From Lentinus brumalis (lineage: Eukaryota; Basidiomycota; Agaricomycetes; Polyporales; Polyporaceae): DNA of 64,000 bases. The notes below the pieces were generated by a model. That model saw nothing but the letters and a program-made list of their open reading frames with translations, was not told the origin of the DNA and did no database searches. Below are positions 34,642-45,447 of this stretch, one piece after another; within the stretch, counting starts at the first letter, position 1, and the number at the start of each line of letters is the position of its first letter. Location of the stretch: positions 2,947,318-3,011,317 of the forward strand of contig MARA01000003.1 in assembly GCA_001792895.1 (NCBI GenBank), given 5' to 3'. A program made the translations under genes and the position numbers.

Positions 34642-37114
34642 ATGTCACAACACGGTTCCCCCACGACCTCCTCAGCTGCGCTTCCGATTTCCACAACGAT
34701 CATGTCTCCGACTTCTACCGCCCGCGACTGGGAACTTCCCTCTGGCGTCAACAGCCTTCTTCCCAAGGAGACGCTGGCGAACGAAGATGGATACCGCGCA
34801 TGAGCTGTCTTGATGCAGGGTGCGTTGGACTATGCTACCCTGTGGGATATTGTGGAAGGCAAGACAAGCTGCCCCGTCGATGCTGACAATGCACTCATGT
34901 CGAGACGGAAGGACGCAGCTGCAAGGACGCTCATCCTTCGCACGCTGTCACCGTCTGTGATGACCGCCGTCGAGCTGCAGAAGACGTCGAAGGACTACTG
35001 GACGACGTTGCAGCAGCAGTTTTCGCGCATGTCTCTAACGTCCGCCGTCTCCTGGTTCCGGTCGCTCGTCACCCCGCTCCCTTCCATCCACAACCTCGAC
35101 GACCACATACGATCGTTCCAGGATGCTGTTGCGCATCTCCAGGCCGCTGGTCTCGCTCTCCCCGAGAACATCGCCGCTGGGATCTTCGTCTCGACTCTCA
35201 TCGACCGCGATGGTGAACCAACTCAGTGGGCCGCATACACCGCGAAGATCACCCTCACGACTTCGACAACTCTCAACGAGATCGTCGCTGATGTCCGCAA
35301 CGAGCGTCACCGCATCCTTGGGCCTAAACCCGCCTCCTCAGTCTCCAGTGACTCTGCGCTGTTGAGCATGGAGACGGTTTATGCTGCGCTCGAGCGCGAC
35401 CACCGCTCTCGAGGCTCAAAGTGGTGCCGCTTCTGTTCCACGACCGGCCACTGGTCCTCGGAGTGTCAGAAGTCGAAGGGTCAGGGCCAGCCGAAGAAGA
35501 AGAGAGGAGGGAGATCGAAGAACAACAAGGAGCATGCGAACGTAACGCAGGACAACGAAGGTGCCGGGTCCGGAGACGAGCAGTCGCATTTTGTTAAGTC
35601 GGAGTTCGTCCTATACACCTCTCTTGACCAGTACAACAAGTGTGCCACCTCGCCGTCCCCGCAACCTTCTGCCAGTCCGACACTCGACACTGGGCAAGTG
35701 GACTCTGCTTTCATTACTGGCCCCGTCTCGAGCCCCTCTGGGGTTGTTGTCATCGACTCCGGCACGTCCTCGCACGTTCACTCCGTCAGGTCGGACTTCA
35801 TCGATGTTCAGAAGACACACAGCCAGATACGAGGCTTCGGTAACGGCAAGACCGTTGTAGCTGGCCGCGGTGAAGCACAGCTGCTCGCTAGCATGCCCGA
35901 CTCCCGTGGCTGCTCCCGTCTACGCCTCAAGGACACCTGTTACGCCCCGAACACCTCACCCAGCCTCATCTCCGTCTCGCGCCTCGATAAGGCCAACTGC
36001 TACACGCTGTTCGGCCAGGGCCGCTGCGTCACATTTGAGAAGAGCGACGGTGGTGCGCTATTGCGCAACGCTCTTGCTAGCGAGAAGGTTGTTCTGACTG
36101 GCTCCATGGGTCCTGACCGCCTCTATCACCTGGACGTCCCGACCGACATCTCCCACCTCATCTCCGAGAATCCACACACCCGTCTCGAGGCCCTACATGG
36201 CAACTTGGCTCACCTGAACTATGCGGCTATTCGCACCATGGTTCGGAAGGGTCGACTTCGCGGGGTGAAGCTCTCAAAGGCTGAGCTTGATGCTCAGCCT
36301 CCACCCTGCCCATCGTGCATCAAGGGCAAGATGACACGCGCTTCGTTCCCGCCTTCTACAAGCGGTCGACCGGAGCGCATCCTCTCCTACGTCTCAACCG
36401 ACCTTTGGGGTAAGGGGCAGGTCGAAACCCCTAGTGGTAAACATTACATGATGACGTTCACTGACCACTGGTCGCGCTGGCTTTGGGTCGCCTTCCTGCG
36501 GCGCAAGTCAGACGCTTTCGAGGCCTTCAAGGAATGGCTCCTACTCGTTGAGCGCGAGACTGGACAGAAGCTCGCAACTCTCCGTGCCGACAATGGCGGT
36601 GAATACCTCTCTGAGGAATTCAAGTCATTCTGCAAGTCCAACGGCATCCGCCTCGAGACTACCTCCGCTCGCACTCCGGAGCAGAACGGCATCGGAGAAC
36701 GTCAGAACCGCAGTGTTTTCGAGCGCGTGCGTGTCGTTCTCATCGAATCTGGCCTTCCTCTCAATCTATGGGCTGAGGCGGCTTGCTATGTCGTCTACAC
36801 CAAGAACCGCAACCCATCTGCAGCTCTTGACGGTCTCTCTCCCTTCGAGGTCCGGTTTGGTCGACCCCCGATGCAGCCTTCCTACACCGCTTCGGGTGTC
36901 GAGCATTCGTCTACAACGATTGTCCTGATCGTAAGAAGCTCGACCCGCGTGCGCATGAGGGAGTATTCGTGGGCTATGCTGATACTCAGAAAGCCTATCG
37001 GATCTACTTCCCTGCCACTCGGAAGCTGGTCAGATCGATCCATGTCAAGTTCAATGACGACATCAACGGATTCTCTGGGCTTCCGTCTGAGGGGGAGAAG
37101 GACTATGACTCTCT
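34642..37114 (+). pseudogene. Ty1/Copia gag-protease-integrase, truncated before reverse transcriptase
   Basis: The reading starts at 34642 and meets an in-frame TGA (34801-34803) where the family has Trp, before VLMQGALDYATLWDIVE. Then follow a gag region, a CCHC knuckle (CRFCSTTGHWSSEC, about 35,425), a protease DSGTSSH site (about 35,750), a GAG-pre-integrase HHCC region (LHGNLAHLNY, CPSC) and the integrase core (STDLWG, RADNGGEY, PEQNGIGERQ). Near 36,870 the frame shifts at a CCCCC run; one extra C restores the chain into RFGCRAFVYND and GVFVGYADTQKAYRIY. The element stops abruptly at 37,114 where the next repeat head begins; reverse transcriptase and RNase H are absent. Defective and non-autonomous. 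Confidence 0.9.
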
Positions 37115-38665
37115 ATTGATAGGTATTTCTGTAACCCCCTTAGGGTTAGGGGGAGGTAAGGGTGAGCATTATTGGGCTGAATGTACGTTGCGAGCGGTCG
37201 AGTTGCTGGAGAGCATAAATTGTGGCGGAGGAGCGGTTGGTGGCAGGGAGGTTGGTGTGATCAGTATGAGTAGCGAACGAGCGGGCAACCGCTCAGAACT
37301 GTGTAGAAGGTGAGCAGTTGACTATAGTAAGTCACCAGCTGCTCACGATAACTCCAATGAGATATGAGCATATGAGCGGTCGACCGCTCACCGTGATCGG
37401 CCAGTGACAGAACCACCATAAGGGTCAAAAGTGCGTTCAGAGCGGTCGGCCGCTCACATAGTACATACGGGACTGATCTACAGTAATATCCTTGGCCATA
37501 GAAAGTGCTCAGCCAATAAATAAGCTTGGAAGCATCAATCCGAGCAGTCGACGCTCTGCGGGATTGCTCCGCTGTTTGTATGCACCGTAGCAATGCAAGT
37601 GCTGTTCTGAGCGGTCGACCGCTCAAACAAGATGTATGAGAGTGCTTTACATTAATTTACTCAGCCACAGAAGGTGCTCAGTTAGCCAACAAGCTCTGCA
37701 GGTCCGTTCTGAGCAGTCGACCGCTCTGCGGGATTGCTCCGCTGTTTGTATGCACCGTAGCAATGCAAGTGCTTTTCTGAGCGGTCGACCGCTCAAATGG
37801 GGTGTATGAGAGTGCTATACATTAATTTCTATGACCATAGCAGGTGCTCTGCCAATAAACGAGCTCTGGAGGTCTGTTCTGAGCGGTCGACCGCTCTGCG
37901 GGATTCCTCCGCTGTTTGTGTGCACCTTACACATGAGGGCAGCATCAGGGTGTGCTCAGAACATGCTCGGCGGCGCGTCGCGAGCGACAGGAGATACCGC
38001 ACCAACACATATTCGAGAGCGGTCGGCCGCTTGGATTGTACGCTTGGAGTTGCAGGTCCGGTGTACTAGCCTGCATCCCGGCACGTCCAACACTATGTCC
38101 GGCAGATGCACCCGTGCTGAGCGGTCGACCGCTCGCGCCCTGCATTCACCAGATGTCCCTTCGTTTTCTATGATCAGCTGTTGGACAGTGCACGGCAGCA
38201 GGCAGTTCTCGCCTAGAACATCGCAGCGAGCGGCCGACCGCTCACAGCGAGGTACGAGCAGGCGAGGGCGGACAGCAGGGTACGAGCGGTCGACCGCTCA
38301 CAGCGAGGTGTGCGAGCGGTCGACCGCTCATATTGTTCACGATACAATATGAGCACTCGAGTATAGGGTCACCCAGGATATCCCCTCAGCACATGTAAGC
38401 GCCCAACAGGAGCCGCCGCTGGGAGCCGTCAGCTGCGTGGTTCAATTATGGTACCTTACTTCGGGTATAGCATTACATACAAGAGTTATCTGAGTCAGAG
38501 GCAGAGATGCACACAGTCGCACTCTGTGCTCCTGGGCAGTGATGCAACAACATAGAGAGACCGTGTCAGAAGTTTCCCATATGTGTAGGGATAATGGGCC
38601 CCTAAGCACCTATCTTCTGGCTGGTCCTGGGACCTCGGAGCGCCACTCCTCAGAGATATGAACAC
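37115..38665 (+). mobile_element. Palindrome-array element R2 plus LTR start (block 2)
   Basis: A near-identical direct repeat of 32,610-34,160: same head, same 12 palindromes and the same 103 bp of LTR at its end. It interrupts the Copia reading frame at its left edge and is itself interrupted inside the LTR (GAACACA, which continues TAAGG in the intact LTR at 34,161) by the next head at 38,666. Confidence 0.85.
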
Positions 38666-40602
38666 ATTGATAGGTATTTCTGTAACCCCCTTAGGGTTAG
38701 GGGGAGGTAAGGGTGAGCATTATTGGGCTGAATGTACGTTGCGAGCGGTCGAGTTGCTGGAGAGCCTAAATTGCGGCGGAGGAGCGGTTGGTGGCAGGGA
38801 GGTTGGTGTGATCAGTATGAGTAGCGAACGAGCGGGCAACCGCTCAGAACTGTGTAGAAGGTGAGCAGTTGATTATAGTAAGCTGCCAGCTGCTCATGAT
38901 AACCTCAATGAGATATGAGCATATGAGCGGTCGACCGCTCACCGTGATCGGCCAGCGACAGAACCACCATAAGGGTCAACAGTGCATTCCGAGCGGTCGG
39001 CCGCTCACATAGTATGTACGGGACTGATATACAGTAATATCCTTGGCCATAGAAAGTGCTCAGCCAATAAATGAGCTTGGAAGCATCAATCCGAGTGGTC
39101 GACCGCTCTGCGGGATTGCTCCGCTGTTTGTATGCACCGTAGCAATGCAAGTACTGTTCTGAGCGGTCAACCGCTCAAAAGGGGTGTATGAGAGTGCTCT
39201 ACATCAATTTTATTTGCCACAGAAGGTGCTCAGTGAGCCAACAAGCTCTGCAGGTCTGTTCTGAGCAGTCGACTGCTCTGCGGGATTGCTCCGCTGTTTG
39301 TATGCACCGTAGCAATGCAAGTGCTGTTCTGAGCGGTCGACCGCTCAATTGGGGTGTATGAGAGTAATCTACATTAATTCTATTTGCCACAGAAGGTGCT
39401 CAGTCAGCCAACAAGCTCCGCCGATCCGTTCTGAGCGGTCGACCGCTCTGCGGGATTGCTGCGCTGTTTGTATGCACCGTAGCAATGCAAGTGCTGTTCT
39501 GAGCGGTCGACCGCTCAATTGAGGTGTATGAGAGTGCTCTACATCAATTTCATTTGCCACAGAAGGTGCTCAGTGAGCCAACAAGCTCTGCAGGTCTGTT
39601 CTGAGCAGTCGACTGCTCTGCGGGATTGCTCCGCTGTTTGTACGCACCGTAGCAATGCAAGTGCTGTTCTGAGCGGTCGACCGCTCAATTGGGGTGTATG
39701 AGAGTAATCTACATTAATTCTATTTGCCACAGAAGGTGCTCAGTCAGCCAACAAGCTCTGCAGGTCTGTTCTGAGCAGTCGACTGCTCTGCGGGATTGCT
39801 CCGCTGTTTGTACGCACCGTAGCAATGCAAGTGCTGTTCTGAGCGGTCGACCGCTCAATTGGGGTGTATGAGAGTAATCTACATTAATTCTATTTGCCAC
39901 AGAAGGTGCTCAGTCAGCCAACAAGCTCCGCCGATCCGTTCTGAGCGGTCGACCGCTCTGCGGGATTGCTGCGCTGTTTGTATGCACCGTAGCAATGCAA
40001 GTGCTGTTCTGAGCGGTCGACCGCTCAATTGGGGTGTATGAGAGTAATCTACATTAATTCTATTTGCCACAGAAGGTGCTCAGTCAGCCAACAAGCTCCG
40101 CCGATCCGTTCTGAGCGGTCGACCGCTCTGCGGGATTGCTCCGCTGTTTGTGTGCACCGTAGCAATGCAAGTGCTGTTCTGAGCGGTCGACCGCTCAAAC
40201 GTGGTGTATGAGAGTGCTCTACATCAATTTCATTTGCCACAGAAGGTTCTCAGGCAGCAAACAAGCTTTGCAGGTCCGTTCTGAGTGGTCGACCGCTCTG
40301 CGGGATTGCGTCGCTGTTTGTATGCACTATAGCAGTCTGAATGCTGTTCAGAGCGGTCAACCACTCAAAAGGGGTATATACGAGTGCTATACATCGATTT
40401 CTATGACCATAGCAGGTGCTCTGCCAATAAACGAGCTCTGAAGGTCTGTTCTGAGCGGTCGACCGCTTAGGGGTTATGAGAGACTTGTACAGCAAATGCA
40501 GGGATGGTACCTAGGCAGGAATATAACCCTAGGGCGGGGTCTGCTAACCCTACCCTAACCCCAGAGGGGGGTTAGGTCACGTGACCTGTCATAAAAAATA
40601 CC
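38666..40602 (+). mobile_element. Palindrome-array element R3 (block 3 head), 170-bp periodic
   Basis: The head is as in R1. It is followed by about 19 palindromes at 38925, 38991, 39093, 39161, 39263, 39331, 39433, 39501, 39603, 39671, 39773, 39841, 39943, 40011, 40113, 40181, 40283, 40351 and 40453. Spacing alternates 102 and 68 bp (170-bp unit). The right end (CTAACCCTACCCTAACCCCAGAGGGGGGTTAGG ... AAATACC) is an imperfect inverted counterpart of the head (GGTATTT ... TAACCCCC ... GGGTTAGGG), so the element could have terminal inverted repeats at about 38,673 and 40,602. Short ORFs here are produced by the repeat and are not genes. Confidence 0.75.
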
Positions 40603-41107
40603 ACGGCAGGACTTGCATATGGGCGTAGCCACGCGGTGTTGGTCCAGCACCACTGTCACAGCTGTGGGGGGTTGATGTCACAGGCGGCGAGGGCTCTGAC
40701 CACGGAGTGGTCGTCCAGGACGACCATCGCGGGGGGGGCGTCGTCGTGGGCGTCTTAGGGACGCCATACACGGTGTCGCAGCTGTGGAGGGTCAATGTCA
40801 CAGGCGGCGAGGCCTCTACCCACGCAGTGGTCGTCCAGGACGACCATGAGCGTGAGGGGGCGCAGTCGCCGTGGGCGCCGAGGGATGCCGCACGCGGTGG
40901 TCGTCCTGGACGACCACTGCCCGCGGGAGTAGCGAGCGCACTCATGCGCGAGTGCATTGCATTGCCAAGAAAATGTCTGAAACATTATATACAAAGTACA
41001 CGACGACGACTACTGGACTACGCAGCGACCACACCCAGAACGCTTCTCCACGCCGAAGGATGCGGGGTTCTGCTCCTCATCTGACTCGACGTAGGAGCGG
41101 TTTATGA

Positions 41108-41842
41108 TCACGTCGCAGGGGGATGCGGTGACCTGGTTGGGCGAGTGGTGGGGCGGGCATCAGGGAGGATGTCTTCGGCGGGCCGCCAGCTGCGAGAAAG
41201 ATGAGTGAACAAAGATGCACACGAAGTTGTGGTACTTACGAAGCCTGCATATCCCAAGAGCAGAGAAGACCTTTTTCGGTGCATCTGGAGCACGCTCGGC
41301 CCTCGCGCGCAGGCGTGCAGCCGAGGCGTGCGAAATGGCAATGGAGGCACTAAGGTATGTGAGCAGCTGAACATGCGTCGGTGTAGAAGAGGACTTACGG
41401 GATGGGGCAGTTGAAAGCCGGCGTCGTTCTCAATCTCGAGGACAAGCTCGGGCCTGAGGAAGGTGTCGAGCTCGACGCTGCCGGGCGTGATGCCGGTCCC
41501 AAGGGAGATGCTGGTCCCGAGGGACAAGTCGGTCCTGAGGGACAAGTCGGTCCTGAGGGCATCCTCGAGCTCGAGGACGCTAGTCGCAAGGCGAGGATGG
41601 AGCGGGGGATATGTTGCGGAGCGGACAGAGGAGCCGCGGGGACGGGTCTCATTGGAACTGCCTGCCGGCGAGTGGTCGAGTGCGGGCTGTTCGGGCAAGA
41701 GGCCGGGGGAGAGTGCGTAGGGCGTGGATGGTGCGAGGAGGGCGGGGACGGGGGTAATGGGAGGGAAATGAGTGGGGGGGGACACATGGAGGGCATAGAG
41801 CGTCGGATGCGCGGACGACGAGAGATGCGGGGAGGTGGACAT
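41108..41842 (-). CDS. Zn2Cys6-type cluster protein, copy 1 (3' end frameshifted)
   Basis: Spliced minus-strand model: exon 1 41842-41399 (148 codons, Pro/Ser-rich, with LRTDLS/LGTSIS repeats), exon 2 41349-41240, exon 3 from 41189. Introns are GTAAGT...CCTTAG and GTAAGT...CTCGCAG. Exon 2 encodes CLHCHFARLGC and CSRCTEKGLLCSW, that is C-x2-C-x6-C-x8-C-x2-C-x6-C, the spacing of fungal Zn2Cys6 DNA-binding clusters. A TATATA lies near 42,000 upstream. Relative to copy 2 one base is missing near 41,141, so exon 3 ends early at 41,108. Likely nuclear DNA binding (inference). The cluster sits in the protein's second half, unlike typical Gal4-class factors. Confidence 0.65.
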   Translation of the reverse strand: MSTSPHLSSSAHPTLYALHVSPPTHFPPITPVPALLAPSTPYALSPGLLPEQPALDHSPAGSSNETRPRGSSVRSATYPPLHPRLATSVLELEDALRTDLSLRTDLSLGTSISLGTGITPGSVELDTFLRPELVLEIENDAGFQLPHPVSPLLHRRMFSCSHTLVPPLPFRTPRLHACARGPSVLQMHRKRSSLLLGYAGFVSTTTSCASLFTHLSRSWRPAEDILPDARPTTRPTRSPHPPAT

Positions 41843-42242
41843 TCTGGCCCCAGGAGGTGGTGGTCGAGCCAGAGAGGCTGAGGACGGGGGGGGCGGGGCG
41901 GGGGCCGAGAGCCACAGCGAGAGTGAGCGGGCTGGGAGGGTCGGGCGGGTGTGACATGGCTGTACATTGGGGGTGTAGAGGGGCCGCATGGAGAGGTATA
42001 TAATGCACCAACGCGAGGACCCTGGAAGAAGAATGATCGGCGAATAGGCAGGCAAAGCTAGTGCGCAGGGTTGCGCGGGCGGAGGCCGTTGGAAAAACGG
42101 TGGAGCACGACGTCGGGACTAGCCACAGAGTTCTCGAAGCTCGGAGTGAATTGATCACGGCGTATGGAGGCGAAAAGGGAAGTCAGCAGGAAAAAGAAGC
42201 ATTGCAGGCGGACAGATGTTGGGTCAACATCGAAGATGAGGA

Positions 42243-42357
42243 GGCTTCCCTTCATCCTCAGACCTCCTTACGGCATCTTCCCGAAGGCAGCGCGAAGCGA
42301 TGTCTTCGAAGGGGAAGATGCCGTAAGGAGGTCCTCAGCGGAGGTGAAGGGAAGCTT
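42243..42357. other. Long imperfect hairpin (22-bp perfect inner stem), copy 1
   Basis: Positions 42261-42282 (GACCTCCTTACGGCATCTTCCC) pair perfectly with 42312-42333. The stem extends outward imperfectly (GGCTTCCCTTCATCCTCA with CTCAGCGGAGGTGAAGGGAAGC). The inner loop is 29 nt and can form a smaller CTTCG-type stem. It lies between the two genes of the unit. Copy 2 has it at 49,017-49,131. It could be a transposon end, a recombination site or a small-RNA precursor; nothing decides this. Confidence 0.85.
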
Positions 42358-43471
42358 AATTGAGCAATGAAGGTTGGCCAGTTCAGCAATGGTTGGCAGA
42401 TTAGTCACTATTCGCACTCGTCGTGTTACTGTTGGCCTGTGCAGACCTCTCAGCCGAAGGAGAGCCAGTGGTAGTCGTCCTGGACGACCACCGGGGGTGG
42501 ACCCCCCTCTCGACGTCTGTGCGTGTCGGGACCGCCTGCGCGCATGGTCGTCCTGGACGACCACCGCTGGGTGCACTCCTATCTCGGCGCCTATGCGTGC
42601 TGGGACTGCCTGCACGCATGGTCGTCCTGGACGACCACCCCTGAGTGCACGCCAAAGGCGGCGTCTACCAGCCTCCGGACCACCTGCGCGCATGGTCGTC
42701 CTGGACGACCAACGCCGAGCGTGCGCCCGAGTCAGCGTCTATCAGCCTTGCCGTACTTGATGTCCAGGCAAGCGTGAACGTTAACCATGTCACCGAGCTT
42801 GACGCGGAGGTTGTTGCGGGCGACCTTAAAGAGAGTATATAAGAACATACCGAACGATGATCGTGTCTCCGCGGAAGAGTTGAACGGTGTCCATAGTCGC
42901 AGGGTTCATGGTGGCCACTGCAGACCGTCTTCAATGCCCAACTTAGTAGGGACCGCCTGCGCGCATGGTCGTCCTGGACGACCAGCGTTCGGTGCCTACC
43001 GTCTGGGCACGTCCGCGTCGGGACCGCCTGCACGTATGGTCGTCCGGGACGACCAAAACTCGTGGCAGACAACTGGTGCAAGAAGCACTCACGAGCTGGT
43101 GACGTCCAATGATCGGCATCGTATGCCAGATCCGGTGAAGTTAACCTTTTTACCCAAGGTTGCATAGAGAATGATCGGCAGCGTGTGACAGATCTGGTGA
43201 AGATAACCTTTTAACCAAATAGGCATGCAGGGTGCATAGAGGGTAGTGCCGAGGGCCGATCAAAGAAGTCTGATCGGTCAAGTCGAGTGATCGAATTTAC
43301 CTGATTGAGGTTGACATGAGGTGAACTCCGTCGGGCTGAGGGGATTGCCCGCCACGGAACCCTGCAAGGAAATTTTTTTGAGGACTCGTCGGCTGATTCT
43401 GGGGTGCGCCAGAGTTGTATAAAGGATGCGCGCTGGCGGCGAACGACCGCATACATCCATTCCCGCCCACC

Positions 43472-45447
43472 ATGCCCTCAGAAGACGTCTCCAACGTAGT
43501 TGCGAAGCTCATCATCGACACCGCTGACGTCTGGGCGTGGCCCGTCTTCAATGCTCGCCACGGGTTCCCCGTCGTGCCGTTCTCTGTCAACTGCAACCCG
43601 GCGACCATCGACTTTCCCGCGGACAAGTACGAGCACGCGCGCAGCTTCATCGCAGCGTACGGGCGAATATCAGGCCCGGGCCCCCGGTTGAAGTTCATGC
43701 GGCTCAAGCAAGACCAGTACACGGTAGGCCGGGAAGCGTTCAAGACTTGGGCGCGCAAGAAGTATGCTGCATGGGGTATGGCGAAGGCGGTCGCCGAGTC
43801 CATGGCGGCGGAAGGATTCGAGGGCTTTGAGTTCATGCGGTCCATGCGCCGGCACACCAAGGTAAGCGATCGGGTGTATCCACGTAGCGAAGGTACTAAC
43901 ATCGGTCACAGTTCCTGCTGACTGATAGTTGCCCGGTTGTCGAGCGCTGTAGCACCGGCGCTGCTGTTGCGATGTTCGGTCCCGACGCCGTGGAGGGGCC
44001 CATGAAGATTCTCGACCCCCGCCTCGCGCCGATCGTCACGGGGCGGATCATTGCGGAGTGGCAGAAGCAGGCCCGTGCGTGGAATCGCACGCGCTTGAAC
44101 TCGGACAAGGCGGAGACGGAGCTCCATGACATGTTCAAGGGTAAGTGATTGTAGTTGCCAGGTCACACAGCTGCTAACCTACATCAAGAACTCGACACCG
44201 CCAACGAGTCGCTCTCCGTCGGCGATCTCAAGAGATATGTCGGCAAGGTCGAGCAAGCCGTCAAGCGGCTCAAGAAGTTCGCGGACGACGAGTCGGTGGC
44301 GAAGCTCAAGCACTGGGAAGCCGTTCTGACCGATGTCAAGAACGTCATGCTCAAGCGCAAGGAGGCCGAAGGCACAACCAGTGAGTCTGATCGCCGTTGC
44401 CGTGTACCGCGTTGACAACATTTTGCAGCCATCCCGGCCAATCTGCGGAGGGCTTTGAAGCGCCTCGCGGATAGTGCGACCGTGTCCGTCGTTGCTGAGG
44501 ACATCGACCGCGCACTTGCCGTCATGGCCGACGCCGACGAGGAGCCCGAGGAGCTCGCCATGCCGGAGTGCAACGACGAGTTCGAATGGGAGTCCGGCGT
44601 GGAGGACTTCCAGCACATGCCGCCCGAGGAGGTGATGGCCCAGCTCGGCCTTGGCGACGCGCAAAGGCTGCCGACGTTCAACGAGGTCGAGGACCGCAAC
44701 GGCATCGTCGATCCGTGGACCAAGGAGTGGCAGGCCTTCTGCAAGACCGACAAGGGGCACCCGATCGCTCCGCGCTGGCATCAGTGGGTCGGCGCACTTG
44801 GGATGATGCTCCGCGTCATCCGAGATGGGGTCCCCGTCTTGCTGTTGGACGACGTCGGGATTGGCAAGACGATGCAGGTGCTGATGGTGATAGCCCTGTA
44901 TCAGCTCTTCCGGCGGCACCGCGAGAAGCACGGACGCTTCCCTGGGGCGTTCGGTGAGTTTCAAAGCAGTATGTTTAACCCCATGCGCTGATCCCCTTGC
45001 ACAGCAAAGTACAATTGCAAGACGCCGGATGGGAACCTCCCCGACCGCCCCCACATGATCGTCGTCCCCACCTGCTTGAAGGAGCAATGGGAGGGCGAGA
45101 TTCATCGCTTCCTGCGGTGGGGGCCGTTCGACCTCATCCCGTACCAGCTCAACTTCCGGGAGGGCCCGCGCAAGATCGTGTGGGACACGATCATGACGCC
45201 GCGGGGCGACCTCAAGCTCAGCGACAAGATCATCCTCGCGACGATCACGGTGAGTCCCTGTCCGTGTCCACGCCGCTGCATAGTGCGTACTGACGCGAGT
45301 TACTAGGCTGTGACGAGCGACGGGCTGCACTTCTACTCGTCCGGCTTCGGGACGAGCTTCGATCTGCCCCCGGTCGACACAGGCGTGACGGAGGCGTCCC
45401 GGGCGGTCACTGCCTACACGCACGACTATGGCCTGCTCGTCATTGAT
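43472..45447 (+). pseudogene. SNF2-family ATPase, 5' part only, copy 1
   Basis: Six exons: 43472-43861, 43912-44140, 44189-44380, 44429-44953, 45005-45249 and 45307-45447. All introns are GT-AG and in phase, and a TATAAA lies at about 43,417. The start MPSEDVSNVVAKLI opens about 570 residues: an unassigned N-terminus, then PRWHQWVGALGMML, Walker A LLLDDVGIGKTMQVL, motif Ia MIVVPTCLKEQWEGEI, and at the very end HDYGLLVID, the first half of the DExH box. The next repeat head (ATTGATAGG...) follows immediately, so helicase motifs II-VI are lost and the protein cannot hydrolyse ATP productively. Retained introns show that the copy was made from DNA. Known SNF2 proteins remodel chromatin; the parent gene is unknown. 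Confidence 0.85.

Larger units (their letters stand above)
40708..43055. repeat. Palindrome family 2 (TGGTCGTCCWGGACGACCA), copy 1
   Basis: Nine 19-bp palindromes or one-base variants lie at 40708, 40828, 40898, 42471, 42545, 42619, 42693, 42966 and 43037. The middle base is A, T or once G. Three on the right side are spaced 74 bp apart within a repeat containing CCTGCRCGCATGG. The two clusters lie downstream of the Zn2Cys6 gene and between it and the SNF2 gene. Confidence 0.88.
38666..45441 (+). repeat. 6.78-kb tandem duplication unit, copy 1
   Basis: The unit contains R3, palindrome family 2, the Zn2Cys6 gene (-), a hairpin and the truncated SNF2 gene (+). It is repeated at 45,442-52,212. 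Only eight differences were found by eye: one substitution and seven 1-2 base indels, mostly in G or C runs. The total length difference is 5 bp (6,776 against 6,771). Confidence 0.92.

Noticed and set aside
32610..38666. R1 and R2 as the two LTRs of the Copia element
   Set aside because: R1 ends before a separate TGTCAG start with a primer-binding-like site after it, the same R sequence heads blocks without Copia, and R2 interrupts the integrase region instead of following RNase H.
38925..40468. Regularly spaced palindromic repeats resembling a CRISPR array
   Set aside because: The sequences between palindromes are themselves repeated (170-bp unit), spacing alternates 102/68 bp, and the genome is fungal. 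This is a satellite-like array.
41402..41881. Plus-strand ORF with collagen-like GPEGQVGPEGQVGPEG repeats
   Set aside because: It is antisense to a spliced minus-strand gene with good splice sites and a zinc cluster; the Gly-Pro pattern is a by-product of an 18-bp coding repeat on the other strand.
44179..45423. 414-residue minus-strand ORF (and its copy at 50,950-52,194)
   Set aside because: Shadow of the SNF2 exons; it reads straight through all SNF2 introns and has an Arg/His-rich composition typical of antisense frames.
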